Assembly (NCBI RefSeq): GCF_000333615.1
Contig: NZ_BADL01000151.1
Location: 1 to 50,453 of the forward strand
Reading direction: 5' to 3'
From: Ideonella sp. B508-1
Lineage (GTDB): Bacteria > Pseudomonadota > Gammaproteobacteria > Burkholderiales > Burkholderiaceae_C
DNA length: 50,453 bases
Position numbers and translations under genes: made by a program. This document shows positions 43,085 through 50,453 of this stretch, one piece after another. Every line of letters begins with the position of its first letter. The first letter of the stretch is position 1. The notes beneath the pieces were generated by a model. The model had not been told where the DNA came from. It saw only the letters and a program-made list of their open reading frames with translations, and did not search any database.

Positions 43085-43993
43085 TCACCACCGAGGTCCG
43101 CTGGAGAACTGTCCGCAACATGAATCCAGATGGTGCCCAAACAGGGCACCCGCGCCCGCGCCAGCAACCGCGGCGGGGTTGGCCAGGGCTTTCACGGGTG
43201 TGACCCCCGTTCGGGCAACCAACAGGGCAGCACCGGTCTTGAATGCAGCGAACACCGCGTCCTCCCCGCAGTGCAGGGCCGGCGTATCAACGATCAGCAT
43301 GTCAAAGTTGCTGCGCGCTCGAACGAGGAAGTCCTGCCAGGTCGCTCGGGTCAGAAGCTCAAGCGGATTGGGGGGCAGTGCGCCAGCCGGCAGCAGAAAC
43401 AATCCGGACAGTTCAGACACACGAAGAATCGCGTCGCTGTGCCGGTGGCCCGCCAGAATGGTCGAAAGGCCGATGTCGTTCTGGATGCCAAAGAGGGTGT
43501 GCTGGCGAGGAGAGCGGAAATTGGCATCCACCAACAGCACGTTCTCCCCCGCCTGGGCAAAGGCCACCGCCAGATTCGCGGCCAGGTAGCTGCGCCCCTC
43601 GCCTTCCACGGCGCCAAGAACGGCCAACGCGTTGCGCCCCTGGAGCTTGTCGAACCAGTGCAGCATGAGCTGACTGCGGATGGACCGGATCTGATCTGCC
43701 GCCCCACTGAAGGGGTCGCACGCCGACACCACCTCCGAGCTGATCTGGCTGCCTTCGTGCCCGGGTCGCAGATAGGCAAACTCGAACTGCCTGGACAGCG
43801 CAAAGCGAACATTCTCGGCCGAGACCAGACCCAACCGGATGGCGGCCTCGCCGAAGCGAATCCGCTGCGTGGCCTGGTACTGAAGGATGGCGTCGATGTT
43901 CTCCTGCCGGATGTATCCGTACTGCACCAGCAGGGCACCGAGTGGCGGATGAGGCGGCGCCTGCGGCCCAAGTTCAATCGAGGACATTTTCAT
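43085..43993 (-). CDS. epsG: EpsG-type chain-length kinase with N-terminal MshEN-like domain
   Basis: 302-residue BY-kinase-like P-loop protein partnering the chain-length protein EpsF. An N-terminal MshEN/T2SSE-N-like part (about 16-75, LGALLVQYGYIRQENIDAILQYQ) precedes the ATPase. The P-loop is GAVEGEGRS (127-135) with Arg134 in place of the usual Lys, as in the EpsG group; Walker A' is VLLVDANFRSPRQH (D156) and Walker B MLIVDTPA. No Tyr cluster at the end. The last residues (ALFGHHLDSCCGQFSSGPRW) are odd, and the neighbouring frame (CLGTIWIHVADS, stop at 43081) fits better, so a shift near 43140 is possible. The ATGA at 43990-43993 couples it to EpsF. Confidence 0.87.
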   Translation of the reverse strand: MKMSSIELGPQAPPHPPLGALLVQYGYIRQENIDAILQYQATQRIRFGEAAIRLGLVSAENVRFALSRQFEFAYLRPGHEGSQISSEVVSACDPFSGAADQIRSIRSQLMLHWFDKLQGRNALAVLGAVEGEGRSYLAANLAVAFAQAGENVLLVDANFRSPRQHTLFGIQNDIGLSTILAGHRHSDAILRVSELSGLFLLPAGALPPNPLELLTRATWQDFLVRARSNFDMLIVDTPALHCGEDAVFAAFKTGAALLVARTGVTPVKALANPAAVAGAGAGALFGHHLDSCCGQFSSGPRW

Positions 43994-45390
43994 TCGGTCG
44001 CCCCCATGGACAACCGAGGAGGTCCGCCGGGGCTGCTTGGCCCGGGAAGCCCGAGCAACTGCGGTGGTTGAAAACCAGGAGGGTGAAGGACACCGATGAT
44101 GGCAATTCCCTCAATGTCTTGGAAGTCCTCCAGACAGCGCACCCTGGCATTGCGCATCTCCAGAAAAATCGCGGCGATGGCCGCCAAGGCAAAGCCCCCC
44201 GCGAACCCACCCAGGATACGCACCATCCGCCTTTTCCTCGAAGAGTCCGCAGCCTCATCCGACAAATTCAGCACGCGCAGACTCGTCAGGGTACTCTGGC
44301 TTTCCAACGTGGTCTGGTTCGCGCGCTGGCTCACGGACTCATAGGCTGCCCGCGCGGTGTCCACATCCCGCTGCAGCACGCTGATCTCGTCATGGGCCGC
44401 GCGCAACGAAAGCACCTGCTTCTTCTGCGCATCGATCATGGCCCTGAGTTGTGCCACCTTGCCACGGCTGGCTTGAGCGGACGCGAACCCTGACCGATCC
44501 GCCTTGGCGGTCTCGGCATCCAGGCGTTGGCGCAGATTGGCCACCTGCGCTTCCAGTGCAATCCGTTGGGGATGTTCCTTGCCCAGTTTCTCCGAGACAT
44601 CCAGAAGCTTGAGTTCCGCAGCCGACAGCTGTGCCCGCACACTGGCCACAGTCGCACTCTGCCCGGACTCTGTCCCCGTGCTCCCGCCCGGGCCCCGCGC
44701 ATCGATGGCCTTGGACTCCGCATCCACCAGAGCCGACTCCAGGGCACTGAGTCGCGCGCTTTCCTCGTTCATGCGGTCATCGGTGACCACAATGCCCTTC
44801 TCCTGCTGATAACGAGACAGCTTGGCCTGGGCCGCTTCCAGCGCAGCGCGCGCCGACTTGCTCTGCCCCTGCAACCAAACGGCGGACTCCTTGGTGGGGT
44901 CCACCTTCATCTCGATGGACACGTCCATGGCAGCACGGGCCACCGCATTCACTGCGGCGATGGCCAACTCGGGCGACGGCGCTATGCAAGACAGTGCGAT
45001 CACATTGCTTCCCCGCACCGGCTCTGCGGTCAGCCCGGTCTGCAAAAAGGCGGACAAGCTCTTGACCGAAGGCACTTTGCCCTTCATGAGGCCCAGCAGG
45101 GCAGCACGAACCTGCAGATCACTTGAATCCAGCAGCAGCGTAGCCGCTCGACCTGTCACCTTGTCGGATTTGATGACCTCCAACTGCGTGGACATGTTGA
45201 GGGCGGACATGAAGCCACCAGTCATCGGGTCCTGACGCGTGTCCAGCACCAACTGGGCTTCTGCGGTGTAGGCACGGGCCTGCCACAGCGCCATGCCCGT
45301 ACCGATGACACCCATCAGTAGGCACGACATCAACACCCACCAGCGCCGTTGCCAGATCACCACCAGATGGTGGCGAAAAGACACCGCCAT
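43990..45390 (-). CDS. epsF: EpsF-type polysaccharide chain-length determinant (Wzz/PCP)
   Basis: 466-residue inner-membrane protein setting polysaccharide chain length. TM1 about 18-36 (VLMSCLLMGVIGTGMALW), a long periplasmic coiled-coil region (about 150-380), then TM2 near the end (ILGGFAGGFALAAIAAIFLEM) and a Pro-rich tail. GGAGG 7 bp before ATG 45390 decides the start over an in-frame ATG nine codons upstream. The TGATG overlap with the WecG-STAS gene and ATGA overlap with epsG show a coupled operon. Confidence 0.9.
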   Translation of the reverse strand: MAVSFRHHLVVIWQRRWWVLMSCLLMGVIGTGMALWQARAYTAEAQLVLDTRQDPMTGGFMSALNMSTQLEVIKSDKVTGRAATLLLDSSDLQVRAALLGLMKGKVPSVKSLSAFLQTGLTAEPVRGSNVIALSCIAPSPELAIAAVNAVARAAMDVSIEMKVDPTKESAVWLQGQSKSARAALEAAQAKLSRYQQEKGIVVTDDRMNEESARLSALESALVDAESKAIDARGPGGSTGTESGQSATVASVRAQLSAAELKLLDVSEKLGKEHPQRIALEAQVANLRQRLDAETAKADRSGFASAQASRGKVAQLRAMIDAQKKQVLSLRAAHDEISVLQRDVDTARAAYESVSQRANQTTLESQSTLTSLRVLNLSDEAADSSRKRRMVRILGGFAGGFALAAIAAIFLEMRNARVRCLEDFQDIEGIAIIGVLHPPGFQPPQLLGLPGPSSPGGPPRLSMGATE

Positions 45391-46565
45391 CACGCCACCT
45401 CCCGCGGCTGACCCCAACTGGTGGGGGCCACCGCCGAATCGGCATCCAAGAGGAACAGCGCTTCATGCCAGCGAAACTGTCGGCGAAGACACGCACTGAC
45501 ACCCTGGATCGTGAACGACATGCTTCGGTCCCTCAGATGGCCATACAACAACATCAACAACCCCAACACTCTGCCATCAATGTGAACCAAATCCTGAACC
45601 TCCACAACCACAGGCAGCCCAGATGCCGCGGCGCTCGCCAGTTGCCCTCTCAAAGACGACAGGCTCTTCGCCTCACCATCCTCTTCATCCTCGCCCCGAA
45701 TCAGCCGGAGATGGAAAGCCCCCCCCCGTGTCATCCCTGTTGCGCGCACGCCTGAGGCCCTGGCCGCAGCCCCTTCGACCATTTGATGCCACCAGAGTGG
45801 CAGAACGCTGCCCGCCAGCAGCCGAAGAAACACCCTAGCATCGTTCCAGTAGCGACGCCACAAGAAAGGCTCTTCCTTGATTCGCCAAAGCCATTCCAAT
45901 CCCCACCGTTGCCAGCGCGGGGGCGCTCGGTGAATGTGACCGGCGGCCATGCCCACCACGGCCCCTAGATGACTGACCACCGGAGCCTCTAGCCTGGCAA
46001 AGTTGCGCTCGATCCAAGCCAGGCCCTTCTCAGCGCCCAGGGCGACCACGAGAAAGTCGGGCTGCGCCTCATTGATGCGCCGAATCTGGTCATCGGAACT
46101 CATGGACTCGACAGTGCCGAATCCAGGGGACTCGTAACCGACACAGCACACCCCCCCCTGCAGCGCATTGACACGGTGGCAGGCCTGCTCGGCCACACCA
46201 TCCGGCGCACCGAAAAAGAACACCTTCACCGGAGCCTCGGAAGAGGCCTCCTGCAGCCGCTCAAACAAGGAGGAGCCCGCCACTCGCGCAGGCAAGGGAA
46301 CCCGCAGCAGCTTGGCCACCCACACGATGGGCATGCCATCGGCAAGATTGAGCTGACTGTGAATGATGGCCTGCCGGAATGGGGCGTTATTTCGCGCCGC
46401 CACGATGAAGTTGAGATTGGCCGTGGCCAGCAGCAGAGGCGCCCGGGAAAGTCGGGCGGAACGCACCCGCGCTGCCACCTGTTCAAGGCTGATCACATCG
46501 AACGGAAGGCCGAGCACACAGACAACGTCGCGCGTGAAGTCTGGAACAGAGGATGGGCGCAGCAT
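45390..46565 (-). CDS. WecG/TagA/CpsF-family glycosyltransferase fused to STAS domain
   Basis: 391-residue protein with two parts. Residues 11-260 are a WecG/TagA/CpsF glycosyltransferase (GLPFDVISLEQV, TANLNFIVAARNN, ADGMPIVWVAKLL with D76-G77, FLVVALGAEKGLAWI, PRWQRWGLEWLWRIKEEP), which adds the second sugar to a polyprenyl-linked acceptor. Residues about 283-376 form a STAS-like domain (LPVVVEVQDLVHIDGRVLGLLMLLYGHL, FTIQGVSACLRRQF), whose usual phosphorylatable Ser position reads IDGR. It is the first gene of the minus-strand EPS operon. An ATG seven codons upstream (46586) is also possible. The STAS fusion may tie activity or localisation to an unknown partner. Confidence 0.87.
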   Translation of the reverse strand: MLRPSSVPDFTRDVVCVLGLPFDVISLEQVAARVRSARLSRAPLLLATANLNFIVAARNNAPFRQAIIHSQLNLADGMPIVWVAKLLRVPLPARVAGSSLFERLQEASSEAPVKVFFFGAPDGVAEQACHRVNALQGGVCCVGYESPGFGTVESMSSDDQIRRINEAQPDFLVVALGAEKGLAWIERNFARLEAPVVSHLGAVVGMAAGHIHRAPPRWQRWGLEWLWRIKEEPFLWRRYWNDARVFLRLLAGSVLPLWWHQMVEGAAARASGVRATGMTRGGAFHLRLIRGEDEEDGEAKSLSSLRGQLASAAASGLPVVVEVQDLVHIDGRVLGLLMLLYGHLRDRSMSFTIQGVSACLRRQFRWHEALFLLDADSAVAPTSWGQPREVA

Positions 46566-47216
46566 GTTCACACCCACCATCCCCAAAGATCAGGCGCCGA
46601 GCACCAAGCAGACGACGGGCTTCTTCCCTCATGTCGACCGAGAAGGTCACCCTCCGCCCAAAGACTGCCAATGGAACTGGAACGGATCTCCGAGATCACC
46701 ACAACACCCTGCTGAGGCCGTTGGAACATCTTCCACGCCGGTTGAATGCACGCCGCCGCTCAGGGAGCACCGGGCTCAGCGCGCCGGTTTTGTGCGCTGC
46801 ATCTCAGTCTGACGCATCTTGTTGCGTTTGGGTATCCCCCCTCCTGTCTACTATTTGACGTACTTCATCGGGGGGCTTGACGAGTCATCTTGTGGCGACA
46901 AGACTCTCAGGCATTCGGACCATGCGGTGTCAGCCCGATGCGAGGTGGTGCTGTGCGTTGTTATCCACTCCGTCCCGTGAATGCCAGATCAGGATGCAGA
47001 TTGTTGAATGAGTGTGTCGAGGGGCGACTTGTTTGGCCTTTCGAGACCCTGCTGTGATGCAGGCGCTGCAGCCCTGGAGGCAACATCCCCCAGGGGGAAG
47101 GTACGTGGGCTTGAAGCGCCTGAAGGCAGGCTGCTGAAGATGGCCCCGCCATCCACTTCATCCCAGTTGCGGAGCCAAGCCATCCGGAGATTCCGCGACA
47201 CCCCCCGAGGAATGCT
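46566..47216. other. 651-bp divergent EPS control region
   Basis: There is no convincing gene between the two divergent arms of the EPS locus. It is low in GC (32 of 60 bases over 46861-46920). It holds an ACGCA/TGCGT inverted repeat (46812-46816 with 46823-46827), a 16-bp dyad (46888-46903) and a CCCCC/GGGGG dyad around 47086-47097. The two promoters must lie here, but no clear -35/-10 pair was found. Confidence 0.6.
46888..46903. promoter_or_regulatory. 16-bp dyad in the EPS divergent control region
   Basis: TCTTGTGGCGACAAGA has perfect 6-bp arms TCTTGT/ACAAGA around GGCG. It may be an operator or a hairpin; no regulator gene of the cluster is in the window. Confidence 0.35.
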
Positions 47217-48230
47217 GTGACATCAGGACATCCCGTCCAGGACCGCGCGCTGACTCCGGTCCCTTGTGCAAACCCCTTGTGCAGCCCAGACCTGTCGGTC
47301 ATTGTGGTCAACTACAACACCGCCCACCTACTGGAACGGTGTGTGCAAGCTTTGCGCAAGGCATGTGAAGGCTTGTCCTTTGAATTGGTGATCGTGGACA
47401 ACGCATCACGTGATGAGTCCGCAAGCTATATCAGGGAGCATTTTCCCTGGGCAAAACTGATTGCCAACCCCATCAACGTCGGGTTCGGACGCGCCAACAA
47501 TCAAGCCGTGCAAATCTGCACAGCCCCCTACATTCTGCTGCTCAACGCCGACGCCTATGTGTATCCCGACGCGATCCGGCAAAGCCTGAAGCACATGGCC
47601 AACGAACCACATTGCGGGGTGCTGGGTGCACACCTGGTCGATGAGACAGGGCATGGCATCTTCTCGGGTCGCAGGTTTCCCTCTTCCTGGGAAACATTCT
47701 TGCTCCGCACGGGGCTGCTGCCCCGCCTGGGACGACGCCCCCCGGAGCCGGCAGAAGCTCCTACGCAGTCTCCGGTGCAGGACTGTGATTGGGTCGTGGG
47801 GTGCTACTACTTGGTGCGCCGTTCCTTGATTGACCAGGTGGGCCTGTTCGATCCCCGCTACTTTCTCTACTACGAAGAAGTCGACCATTGCCTGGCTGTT
47901 CACGCCGCTGGCTGGCGCGTTCAATGCCTGAACACCGCATGCGTGACCCACGTGGGTGGCGGTAGCGCTGCCACCGAAGGAGCGCTCTCGGTCGGGCGGC
48001 AAATCTCCTTGTTCCAGCAGGAGAGCGGTTTGCTCTACTTTCGCAAACATGGGGGCTTGCTTGGCGTCTGGCGACACGCAGCCCTTTGTTTTCTGACCGA
48101 AGTCGTCCTGGGACTCAAGTTCGTCTTGAAGAGCCGCCGCATCTCGGGCTTGTCCGCCTTCACCCAACAGGCCCGAATGATCTGCCGGCTGATGTGGCAA
48201 ACACGCGCTGGCAGCCGCCCGACCCGATGA
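47217..48230 (+). CDS. Glycosyltransferase family 2 (WbbL/rhamnosyltransferase-like)
   Basis: 337-residue GT2 transferase started from GTG 47217, supported by GAGGAA a few bases upstream. Motifs are LSVIVVNYNTAHLLERCVQAL, ELVIVDNASRDESASYI, ANPINVGFGRANNQA and the donor-metal LLLNADAYVYPDAI. A later GLFDPRYFLYYEEVDHCLAVHAAGW holds the catalytic acid region common to WbbL-type enzymes. It is the first gene of the plus-strand arm, with the acetyltransferase 13 bp downstream. Confidence 0.92.
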   Translation: MTSGHPVQDRALTPVPCANPLCSPDLSVIVVNYNTAHLLERCVQALRKACEGLSFELVIVDNASRDESASYIREHFPWAKLIANPINVGFGRANNQAVQICTAPYILLLNADAYVYPDAIRQSLKHMANEPHCGVLGAHLVDETGHGIFSGRRFPSSWETFLLRTGLLPRLGRRPPEPAEAPTQSPVQDCDWVVGCYYLVRRSLIDQVGLFDPRYFLYYEEVDHCLAVHAAGWRVQCLNTACVTHVGGGSAATEGALSVGRQISLFQQESGLLYFRKHGGLLGVWRHAALCFLTEVVLGLKFVLKSRRISGLSAFTQQARMICRLMWQTRAGSRPTR

Positions 48231-48243
48231 AAACACAACGTCG

Positions 48244-48753
48244 ATGTTTGACAACATAAGGTCCGACCTGCGGGCTCATGGGGGGCGCTGGAGTGCCCAG
48301 GGCTTTTGGGTGCTGGTGGTTTACCGATTCGGACGCTGGCGTTATGACATCGGCCAGCCCTGGATCCGCAAGCCCTTTTCCCTGCTTTACAAGGTCCTGT
48401 TCAAGCTGGTGCAGATCCTCACCGGTATCGAGCTGCCCTGCGAGGTCGAAATTGGCCGCAACTTCGTCATCGATCACTTTGATGGCATCGTGGTGAGCGG
48501 GTATGCCAAGTTCGGCGACAACTGCCGAATCCGGACCGGCGTGGTCATCGGATTGAGCCGTGTCGACGATCCCTGTGCACCCACCATTGGCAACAACGTC
48601 GACATTGGCGTCGGCGCCAAGTTGCTGGGCCGCATCCGCATCGGAGACAACGTCCTGATCGGTGCCAACGCCGTGGTGTTGTGCGACGTACCGGACAACT
48701 GCTATGCCGTCGGGGTTCCTGCCGTGATCAAACCGCGCAAGGATGCCTTATGA
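48244..48753 (+). CDS. Hexapeptide-repeat acyltransferase (serine acetyltransferase-like)
   Basis: 169-residue left-handed beta-helix protein. Helical N-terminus (FDNIRSDLRAHGGRWSAQGFWVLVVYRFGRWRYD) and hexad repeats IGRNFVIDHFDGIVVSG, KFGDNCRIRTGVVIG, IGNNVDIGVGAKLLGRIRIGDNVLIGANAVV resemble EPS-associated CysE-like enzymes. It probably acetylates a sugar, using acetyl-CoA. The catalytic His lies in IDHFDG. The stop overlaps the next ATG (ATGA, 48750-48753). Confidence 0.9.
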   Translation: MFDNIRSDLRAHGGRWSAQGFWVLVVYRFGRWRYDIGQPWIRKPFSLLYKVLFKLVQILTGIELPCEVEIGRNFVIDHFDGIVVSGYAKFGDNCRIRTGVVIGLSRVDDPCAPTIGNNVDIGVGAKLLGRIRIGDNVLIGANAVVLCDVPDNCYAVGVPAVIKPRKDAL

Positions 48754-49727
48754 CTGCGACACCAGACACCGTGGCGGTGGTCATCGGCCGCAACGAGGGC
48801 GAGCGCCTGCGCAGATGCCTGCAGTCCGTCGTCCGTCAGGGCTGCCCCATGGTGTATGTCGATTCCGGTTCCGTTGACGGTTCGGCCGAGTTGGCCCGTA
48901 CGCTGGGAGCCCAGGTGGTGGAACTCGACCCCGCCCAGGCCTTCACAGCCGCACGCGCCCGCAACGAAGGCTGGCAGCTGGCACTGCAGCAGTGGCCGGC
49001 AGCAGCCTTTGTCCAATTCGTGGACGGCGACTGCGAGGTGCGTGAGAACTGGATTGCCACCGCGCACGCGCATCTCCTGGCACACCCCGATGTGGCTGTG
49101 GTATGCGGACGACGCCGGGAGCGACACCCCGAGAGCAGCAAGTACAACCAGTTGTGCGATCTGGAATGGGGTGTTCCGCCGGGAGAGGCCCGGGCCTTTG
49201 GCGGAGACGCCATGGTGCGTGCTCAGGCGCTGCGCGAAACCGGGGGCTACAACCCTGCCCTGATCGCGGGCGAGGAGCCCGAGTGGTCTGTCCGGCTCCG
49301 GCAAAGCGGGTGGAAGATCCAGATCCTGTCGGCAGAGATGACCTGGCACGACGCCGACATGCATCGCTTCTGGCAGTGGTGGCAGCGCAGCAAGCGTGCT
49401 GGCTATGCCTATGCCGAGGGCGTCGCTATGCACGGCGCGCCACCGGAGCGGCACGGGGTGCGTGAACTGCGACGTGCCGTGGGCTGGGGACTTCTCCTGC
49501 CCGCAGTGGTCCTGGTGAGCGTCGTCAGCGGCGGAACCTGGGCCGCAGCCCTGCTGCTGCTGTACCCCCTGCAATGGGCGCGACTGGCCCTCGCCAGAAA
49601 CTCTCCGCGGCGTTGGCTGTGGTCACTCTTCAACACCTTGGGAAAGTTCGCGGAGGCGCAGGGTGCCCTGCGCTACTGGATCCTGCGCCTGCGCCGCCAG
49701 CACGGCCGGCTGATCGAGTACAAGTAA
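48750..49727 (+). CDS. Glycosyltransferase family 2 (membrane-anchored)
   Basis: 325-residue GT2 transferase coupled to the acetyltransferase by ATGA. Motifs: VAVVIGRNEGERLRRCLQSV, MVYVDSGSVDGSAELA, FVQFVDGDCEVRENWI (DxD), RAFGGDAMVRAQALRETGGY and IAGEEPEWSVRLRQSGW. The C-terminal third has a hydrophobic segment (LLLPAVVLVSVVSGGTWAAALLLLY) that would hold it to the membrane. An in-frame start at 48681 would overlap the previous gene heavily and was not used. Confidence 0.92.
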   Translation: MTATPDTVAVVIGRNEGERLRRCLQSVVRQGCPMVYVDSGSVDGSAELARTLGAQVVELDPAQAFTAARARNEGWQLALQQWPAAAFVQFVDGDCEVRENWIATAHAHLLAHPDVAVVCGRRRERHPESSKYNQLCDLEWGVPPGEARAFGGDAMVRAQALRETGGYNPALIAGEEPEWSVRLRQSGWKIQILSAEMTWHDADMHRFWQWWQRSKRAGYAYAEGVAMHGAPPERHGVRELRRAVGWGLLLPAVVLVSVVSGGTWAAALLLLYPLQWARLALARNSPRRWLWSLFNTLGKFAEAQGALRYWILRLRRQHGRLIEYK

Positions 49728-49747
49728 TCCGCACAGCTCCCGACGCA

Positions 49748-50449
49748 TCATCGCTGGATGGCCAAGGCCGCCACCACCTGGGGCGCCAGCGAGAGGGACA
49801 TCAGGTCCATGTCAGAGCACTGGCCCGCATGGGCCAACCGGATACGACGGGAGTCCGCTCCCGTGCCCACCTCGAATTCCTGAGGATCCAGGGCCAGCCC
49901 CCAGCCCGCGGCCTTCAGGCAGGCTTCCTTGCGCGTCCAACCCTGAAAGAAGCGACGATCGCGATCCATGGCACCCTTGTCGGACAGGAGTTCCGCCTGC
50001 TCACGCGGGGTCAGAACCCGCCGCGCCAGCTCCAACAGATCTGACTCCTGCCTCAAGACCTCCAAGTCCACCCCCACTTCGCCCGTGGCGGTTATCGCGA
50101 TCAAGGCACTGCTCTGGCTGTGACTGAGGTTGAAGAACACGCCGGGATGATCCGGCATCCAGGGCTTGCCGCTGTCCCGCGCGGACAGACGCAGTTGCTC
50201 AGGCGACTGGCCAACCCAAGCACCCAGGAGCACCTTCAGGGTGCCGCGTGCCGCAGCCATGCGCCGACGGTCCCGGTCGAACGCCATGCGCCCGATCCGC
50301 TCACGCTCGGCGTCTGACAGCATCGTGGCGCAGGCCTGGCAGACTGGATCGTCCAGCCCCAGCAACCAGAGCGTCACATCCTCGCGCGGCGCGGCACGGC
50401 GCGCTGCCGTCAACGCCGTTGCGAGATGGTCGCCAAGACCGGCCGGCAT
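49748..50449 (-). CDS. 4'-phosphopantetheinyl transferase superfamily protein (Sfp-type)
   Basis: 233-residue cytoplasmic enzyme that moves phosphopantetheine from CoA to a carrier-protein serine. Sfp motifs are FFNLSHS (106-111), GVDLE (126-130) and WTRKEACLKAAG (171-182). The start ATG is 4 bases from the window edge, so a longer N-terminus is possible. It faces the GT2 gene with 20 bp between stops. No NRPS/PKS gene is in the window; its target may lie beyond the right edge. Confidence 0.88.
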   Translation of the reverse strand: MPAGLGDHLATALTAARRAAPREDVTLWLLGLDDPVCQACATMLSDAERERIGRMAFDRDRRRMAAARGTLKVLLGAWVGQSPEQLRLSARDSGKPWMPDHPGVFFNLSHSQSSALIAITATGEVGVDLEVLRQESDLLELARRVLTPREQAELLSDKGAMDRDRRFFQGWTRKEACLKAAGWGLALDPQEFEVGTGADSRRIRLAHAGQCSDMDLMSLSLAPQVVAALAIQR

Positions 50450-50453
50450 CAGG

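Noticed and set aside
46363-46812. Plus-strand open frame of 149 codons in and next to the EPS control region
   Set aside because: Half of it is antisense to the WecG-STAS gene and the rest has no domain or ribosome site.
46855-46882. TTGACG hexamers as -35 elements of the EPS promoters
   Set aside because: No acceptable -10 hexamer at 16-18 bp from either copy.
46971-46979. TTATCCACT, one mismatch to a DnaA box
   Set aside because: Single near match far from replication genes; expected by chance in this length.

Overview
The window is a 50 kb piece of a GC-rich betaproteobacterial chromosome. Gene content and order point to the Burkholderiales: a GshA of the betaproteobacterial type near gshB, an atpIBEFHAGDC operon close to hemE and priA, and a LemA/TPM gene trio. 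Genus is not decidable from sequence reading alone; a Sphaerotilaceae/Comamonadaceae-like genome would fit. No tRNA, rRNA, IS element, prophage or CRISPR array was seen.

Layout. (1) 1-8984: glutathione synthesis (gshA, cut by the left edge, and gshB) interrupted by the potassium transporter kup, a BenE-type permease and a convergent glycine-zipper envelope protein; then the ABC-F ATPase uup and a GNAT acetyltransferase. (2) 8991-11057: Rep helicase on the minus strand. (3) 11164-16802: a compact, translationally coupled operon with a perfect 20-bp operator-like palindrome in front of a LacI-family regulator, followed by a complete ABC importer (binding protein, two permeases, ATPase) and a GpdQ-type phosphodiesterase. 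It looks like a self-regulated scavenging locus for a phosphodiester-type compound. (4) 16842-20490: priA and hemE, separated by 394 bp that carry a perfect DnaA box and a 14-bp palindrome. (5) 20600-22686: lemA and two TPM-domain genes. (6) 22766-30158: the nine-gene F1Fo ATP synthase operon on the minus strand, with a consensus -10 box before atpI and an intrinsic terminator after atpC. (7) 30314-34844: an SMP-30 family protein, a LytS/LytTR two-component system and the cell-wall protein RlpA.

(8) 34854-49727 is an exopolysaccharide locus with visibly lower GC. A minus-strand operon runs from about 46.6 kb to 34.9 kb: WecG-STAS fusion, EpsF-type chain-length protein, EpsG-type kinase, O-antigen polymerase/ligase, GT8-like transferase, Wzx-like flippase, a glycan-associated protein of unrecognised family, GT2, a methyltransferase, GT4 and a degraded ORF. 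Divergent from it are a GT2 gene, a hexapeptide acetyltransferase and a second GT2 gene. A 651-bp regulatory gap lies between the two arms. The set gives lipid-linked repeat-unit assembly (transferases), flipping (Wzx), polymerisation (Wzy-like) and length control (EpsF/EpsG). No initiating phosphoglycosyltransferase and no outer-membrane exporter are present. The window ends in a Sfp-type phosphopantetheinyl transferase.

Apparent single-base frameshifts were found in the O-antigen polymerase gene (near 41921-41926), at the 3' end of benE (near 4499) and probably at the 3' end of the facing glycine-zipper gene (near 4637-4646). They may be real mutations or sequence errors.
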